From an uncultured Saprospiraceae bacterium (GTDB taxonomy: Bacteria; Bacteroidota; Bacteroidia; Chitinophagales; Saprospiraceae), in assembly GCA_938044055.1 (NCBI GenBank), contig CALIQO010000068.1, positions 1 through 9,576 of the forward strand: 9,576 nt of DNA, read 5' to 3'. Each line of letters begins with the position of its first letter. Within the stretch, counting starts at the first letter, position 1. A program made the position numbers and the translations under genes. Shown here in pieces: positions 6,546-9,576 of this stretch. Under the pieces are notes generated by a model. That model was not told where the DNA came from. It did not search any database and worked only from the letters and a program-made list of their open reading frames with translations.

Positions 6546-8972
6546 ATGAATAAATCGATTATCAATCCAGTATTAATTATAGCCATCTTATCCATTCTTT
6601 CTATTTCATCGATGGATCTTTTTGGACAGACTGTAACAGAACGGATACACATTGATCAGTTTGGTTATCTTCCTACTGCTACCAAGTTTGCCGTAATTTC
6701 TGACCCTCAGCAAGGCTACAATGCATCCCTATTCTTTACACCAGGGACCACTTATAAAATTATAGGATCAAGCAATGGAACAGAGTATCTTTCCGGTTCC
6801 CCTGTATCATGGAATGGTGGACAGATAGATCCACAATCTGGAGACAGAGGGTGGTGGTTTGATTTTTCAGCTCTCTCCACTCCTGGGGAATACTACATCT
6901 TAGATGTAGACAATAATGTAAAATCACACACTTTCACTATTTCAGAAGACATCTATGACAACATACTCATCGCTGCAGGAAGAATGTTTTACTACAATAG
7001 ATGCAATTCTACTAAGCCTGCCCAATATGCAGGAGGTAAGTGGTTAGACTTTACCAGTTTCGAGCAAGACAAGCAAGCTCGATATGTAAATGCACAGAAC
7101 GATGCATCCCTAGAAAAAGACTTATCCGGAGGATGGTATGATGCAGGTGATTACAACAAGTACGTGACATTTGCCAAGGAGTCAATACATACACTGTTGT
7201 ATGCTTATCAGGAAAACAAGGATGCATTTGGTGACAACTGGAATATACCAGAATCAGGAAATGGGGTAGCCGATGTCATCGATGAGGTGAAGTGGGAATT
7301 GGATTGGTTGAGAAGAATGACCAATGCCGATGGAAGTGTCCATATTAAACTAGGAAGCATCAGTTACAATGACAACAACGAGACTCCGCCGAGTCTCAAC
7401 ACAGATACCCGATATTATGGACCTACATGTACTTCAGCTTCAATCAATACAGCCGGCATGATGGCTCATGCAGCATTCGTTTTTCGCGATATAAATAGCC
7501 TAGGAACATATGCTTCTGATTTAGAGTCTATTGCCATCTCTTGCTGGGAACATGTAGAAGGAAACCTTGCAACTGGGAACCTTGATCTCAATTGCGACGA
7601 TGGAACCATCAAGAGTGGAGATGCCGATAGAAATTCCAGTGAACAATATGAAGATGCTGTGCTTGCAGCCATTCACTTACTTGCCCTTACGGGGAATAGC
7701 AAGTATAATGACTTCATCCGCGATCACATCGACCAAGTGGCCGTGATGGGCGGATGGTGGGGAGGATATAACGTATCCTTAAGTGAAGCGCTACTTTATT
7801 ACACAACCTTAACCAGTGCTTCAGCTGATATAAAAACTCAGATAATAAATGCCGTGACACCGCACGTCAGAGATGATTGGAATGGGTTCTACGGTTTCAA
7901 TGATGATGACTTATATAGAGCATACATGCCAGAAGGCGATTGTGGCTGGGGCAGTAATATGACTCGATCTAATTATGGCATTCTTAATAACATGATGGCT
8001 AAATACGACATCTATACGCCGAGCAATGAATCTTTTCGGTTGAAGGCTTCAGAGCAGATTCATTTCTTCCATGGTGTCAACCCGATGGGCATGGTCATGT
8101 TGTCTAACATGTATGATTATGGAGCCGAGGATTCGGCAGATGAAATCTACCACAGTTGGTTTGCTGATGGGTCTATTTATGACAATGCCCTTACGTCTGC
8201 AAGAGGCCCTGCACCAGGCTTCCTCGTCGGGGGACCTAATGCATATTATACCAAGACCAATATATCGCCACCAGCAGGACAACCGGCTCTTAAGTCATAT
8301 AAAGAGTTCAATGGATTCAGCGATGTAGAAGCTGCTTGGGAAATCACAGAACCTGCGATTTATTACCAGGCTGCTTACATCCGGTTGCTGGCTAGTCAGA
8401 CAACTGCAGCAAGTACTACCCTTCCTGTTGTCTTGGCATCATTCGACCTAGAGGAAGAAGGAGCGGATGTAAGGGTATCATGGACCACGAAAAGCGAAGT
8501 TAACAGTTCAGCCTATGAAGTAGAAAGGTCTGAGGATGCGGAGCAGTGGGACCTCGTCGAAACAGTAAGCGCAGCCGGAAATTCTACTGAAACCATCGAT
8601 TACAATATTCTGGATCTAGATCCATGGTCTGAGGTAGAGACACTCTACTATCGGGTGCATATGATTGATCTAGATGGTCAGTCGGAATATTCTCAGGTAG
8701 CCTCAATCAGTCGATCTACTTCTGCAACTGAATCCATGGCAAACAAGGACATCATCCTTTCTCCTAATCCTACTTCTGGAGTTATATCTGTAAGGTCTCC
8801 GTCTTCTGAAATTAAAACCATCGTTGTATACACTATGGATGGAAGAGCGATTGAAAAAGTGTTGTACGATACGGAAATTATAGATCTAACACAGTTGCCA
8901 CCTGCTATTTATATTATAAGAGTTGAAACCAATAAAGGTATGTCGACGCACAGAGTTGTCAGGATGAAATAG
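6546..8972 (+). CDS. Secreted family 9 glycoside hydrolase (endoglucanase/cellulase type) with T9SS sorting domain
   Basis: The product is 808 residues. A signal peptide (hydrophobic 7-20, likely cut near F-G-Q at 26-28) precedes a CelD_N-like Ig domain (about 30-135, starting R-I-H-I-D-Q-F-G-Y). The GH9 (alpha/alpha)6 barrel covers about 137-617. G-G-W-Y-D-A-G-D-Y-N-K-Y at 195-206 carries D199 and D202, the expected water-activating aspartates of this inverting family. F591-S-D593 through W598 to E602 matches the GH9 C-terminal signature, with E602 the likely acid and Gln608 replacing the usual Asn. A fibronectin/Ig-like linker (about 626-723, L-P-V-V-L-A-S-F start) and a T9SS type A sorting domain (about 736-808, L-S-P-N-P-T-S-G start) follow. 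No carbohydrate-binding module is visible. It should cut beta-1,4-glucans (cellulose, or mixed-linkage or xyloglucan backbones) outside the cell. It is transcribed divergently from the sigma operon; regulation by that sigma factor is inferred only. Confidence 0.95.
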   Translation: MNKSIINPVLIIAILSILSISSMDLFGQTVTERIHIDQFGYLPTATKFAVISDPQQGYNASLFFTPGTTYKIIGSSNGTEYLSGSPVSWNGGQIDPQSGDRGWWFDFSALSTPGEYYILDVDNNVKSHTFTISEDIYDNILIAAGRMFYYNRCNSTKPAQYAGGKWLDFTSFEQDKQARYVNAQNDASLEKDLSGGWYDAGDYNKYVTFAKESIHTLLYAYQENKDAFGDNWNIPESGNGVADVIDEVKWELDWLRRMTNADGSVHIKLGSISYNDNNETPPSLNTDTRYYGPTCTSASINTAGMMAHAAFVFRDINSLGTYASDLESIAISCWEHVEGNLATGNLDLNCDDGTIKSGDADRNSSEQYEDAVLAAIHLLALTGNSKYNDFIRDHIDQVAVMGGWWGGYNVSLSEALLYYTTLTSASADIKTQIINAVTPHVRDDWNGFYGFNDDDLYRAYMPEGDCGWGSNMTRSNYGILNNMMAKYDIYTPSNESFRLKASEQIHFFHGVNPMGMVMLSNMYDYGAEDSADEIYHSWFADGSIYDNALTSARGPAPGFLVGGPNAYYTKTNISPPAGQPALKSYKEFNGFSDVEAAWEITEPAIYYQAAYIRLLASQTTAASTTLPVVLASFDLEEEGADVRVSWTTKSEVNSSAYEVERSEDAEQWDLVETVSAAGNSTETIDYNILDLDPWSEVETLYYRVHMIDLDGQSEYSQVASISRSTSATESMANKDIILSPNPTSGVISVRSPSSEIKTIVVYTMDGRAIEKVLYDTEIIDLTQLPPAIYIIRVETNKGMSTHRVVRMK

Positions 8973-8984
8973 GTGACAGAGGTA

Positions 8985-9394
8985 TTACTTATCAATTTTA
9001 GTTTTTCTTTTCGATAGACAGTTTAGAATATTTTTCTGTGTGCCACTCACTCGCTTATCAGATGAATTAAAGTCTGTTGCAATAAAGTGGGTGCAAGTGT
9101 CGATTGCGTGATTGTCTCGAGATTCGTCACTCTCAAAACCACCTACAATATTCCATTGGCTTACTTTGGTTTTATACCTATCTGGTATATATCTAGGCTT
9201 ATCACCGATATGAATGATAGTAACCTTACTTGTTTCAGACTTTAAGTATTCCATTGCTAGTGTATCCGTTCCTCGAAAATCGCAGACTATGAATTCACAA
9301 TCACCTTCTTCTACTAATCGTCTGAGAGGCTTATATACAATGCTTCGAAATCTGCATAGCTGATATTTCCATTACCAAAAATATATACCTTCAT
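8985..9394 (-). pseudogene. SLOG-like (YspA-like) small protein gene broken by a 2-bp insertion
   Basis: Reading begins at the ATG at 9392-9394 (M-K-V-Y-I-F-G-N-G-N-I-S) and hits TAG at 9314-9316 after 26 codons. The second frame carries the rest, from about Leu-Tyr-Lys-Pro near 9335 to TAA at 8985-8987. Removing one TA from TATATA (9332-9337) joins both parts into a 135-residue protein; the span of 410 bases is exactly 136 codons plus two. The joined product has an N-terminal beta-strand with a Gly-rich turn, an F-R-G-T-D-T-L-A-M-E-Y-L segment (39-50), C-T-H-F-I-A-T-D-F (100-108) and S-G-T-Q-K-N-I (116-122). This order resembles SLOG/YspA-type nucleotide-binding folds. It converges on the GH9 gene with a 12-base gap. 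The break may be real decay, phase variation or a sequencing error. Without frameshift correction only the piece at 8985-9254 would be called. Its cellular role is unknown. Confidence 0.75.
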
Positions 9395-9425
9395 ATCTAC
9401 TGATTTAAAACTAAGAATTCCTAAA

Positions 9426-9468
9426 ATAAAATGCGGGACTGTATCTGATGATACGCCCCGCATTTTAT
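9426..9468 (-). terminator. Rho-independent terminator downstream of the RDD-family gene
   Basis: A perfect 12-bp stem (9426-9437 with 9457-9468) encloses a 19-base loop that itself contains a 5-bp hairpin (GTATC at 9441-9445 with GATAC at 9450-9454). On the - strand it starts 15 bases after the stop of the partial gene at 9484-9576 and runs into a T-rich stretch, so it should end that transcript. It also separates that gene from the SLOG-like gene starting at 9394. Confidence 0.9.
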
Positions 9469-9483
9469 ATTTCTTAATAAGTG

Positions 9484-9576
9484 TTATGATTCCCTTCTAA
9501 CCACCAGAGTATGTGCTATCATATCATGTAGAGCTTGTTTTTTCTCTGTAAACGCAGCCATAATATACCCTACTGC
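9484..9576 (-). CDS. C-terminal end of an RDD-family membrane protein (partial)
   Basis: The last 30 codons and a TAA stop (9484-9486) are present, open to the window edge at 9576. The tail includes A-V-G-Y-I-M-A-A-F-T-E-K-K-Q-A-L-H-D-M-I-A-H-T-L-V-V-R-R. A hydrophobic segment, then K-K-Q-A-L-H-D and I-A-x-T-L-V-V-R, is the characteristic end of RDD-family proteins, small inner membrane proteins with a few transmembrane helices whose transport role is poorly defined (some are linked to Na+/H+ exchange). Most members I recall have Gly where this one has His (I-A-H-T). The hairpin terminator follows 15 bases after the stop. The upstream part is outside the window, so length and topology cannot be judged. 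Confidence 0.78.
   Translation of the reverse strand, partial: AVGYIMAAFTEKKQALHDMIAHTLVVRRES

Noticed and set aside
8071..8328. 85-codon + strand frame within the GH9 gene.
   Set aside because: It is an alternate-frame shadow of the GH9 catalytic region, where the main frame carries conserved motifs.
9332..9337. Programmed ribosomal frameshifting at the SLOG-like gene break.
   Set aside because: No slippery heptamer is present at the junction. A 2-bp TA duplication explains the frame change exactly.

Overview
The window looks like a chromosome segment from a member of the Bacteroidota, probably a free-living Cytophagales-type polysaccharide degrader. This rests on several lineage-typical features: a type IX secretion (T9SS) C-terminal sorting domain, a FecR anti-sigma factor with a DUF4974-like tail, a TonB receptor with an STN domain plus a carboxypeptidase-regulatory-like domain, receptor-L-domain lipoproteins, AT-rich DNA and little sign of Shine-Dalgarno sequences. 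The genus is not determined.

Left part (1-2354). The last 17 codons of a + strand gene end at 54. They align without gaps to the C-terminus of the intact receptor-L-domain lipoprotein gene at 1212-2354, so the two are probably paralogues. A strong hairpin terminator follows at 72-103. Between the paralogues lies a - strand gene (250-975) for a small, single-span membrane protein of a Bacteroidota family of unknown function.

Centre (2390-6412, - strand). A three-gene cell-surface signalling operon runs in the order ECF sigma factor, FecR-like anti-sigma factor, STN-containing TonB-dependent receptor. No SusD-like lipoprotein gene accompanies the receptor in this window.

Right part (6546-9576). 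Transcribed divergently from the sigma gene across 133 bp is a T9SS-exported family 9 glycoside hydrolase (endoglucanase type). The simplest reading is that the receptor senses or imports a ligand, possibly a beta-glucan fragment, and signals through FecR to the sigma factor. Control of the glycoside hydrolase by that sigma factor is inference only. Convergent with it is a small SLOG-like (YspA-like) gene at 8985-9394. It is split by a precise 2-bp (TA) expansion in a TATATA tract, and removing the two bases restores a coherent 135-residue protein. The window ends with the C-terminal 30 codons of a - strand RDD-family membrane protein and its hairpin terminator at 9426-9468.

I found no mobile element, CRISPR array, tRNA or rRNA, and no clearly new multi-gene system. 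The best leads are the TA-frameshifted SLOG-like gene, the SusD-less signalling operon paired with a glycoside hydrolase, and the paralogous lipoproteins with a shared Cys-bracketed tail.
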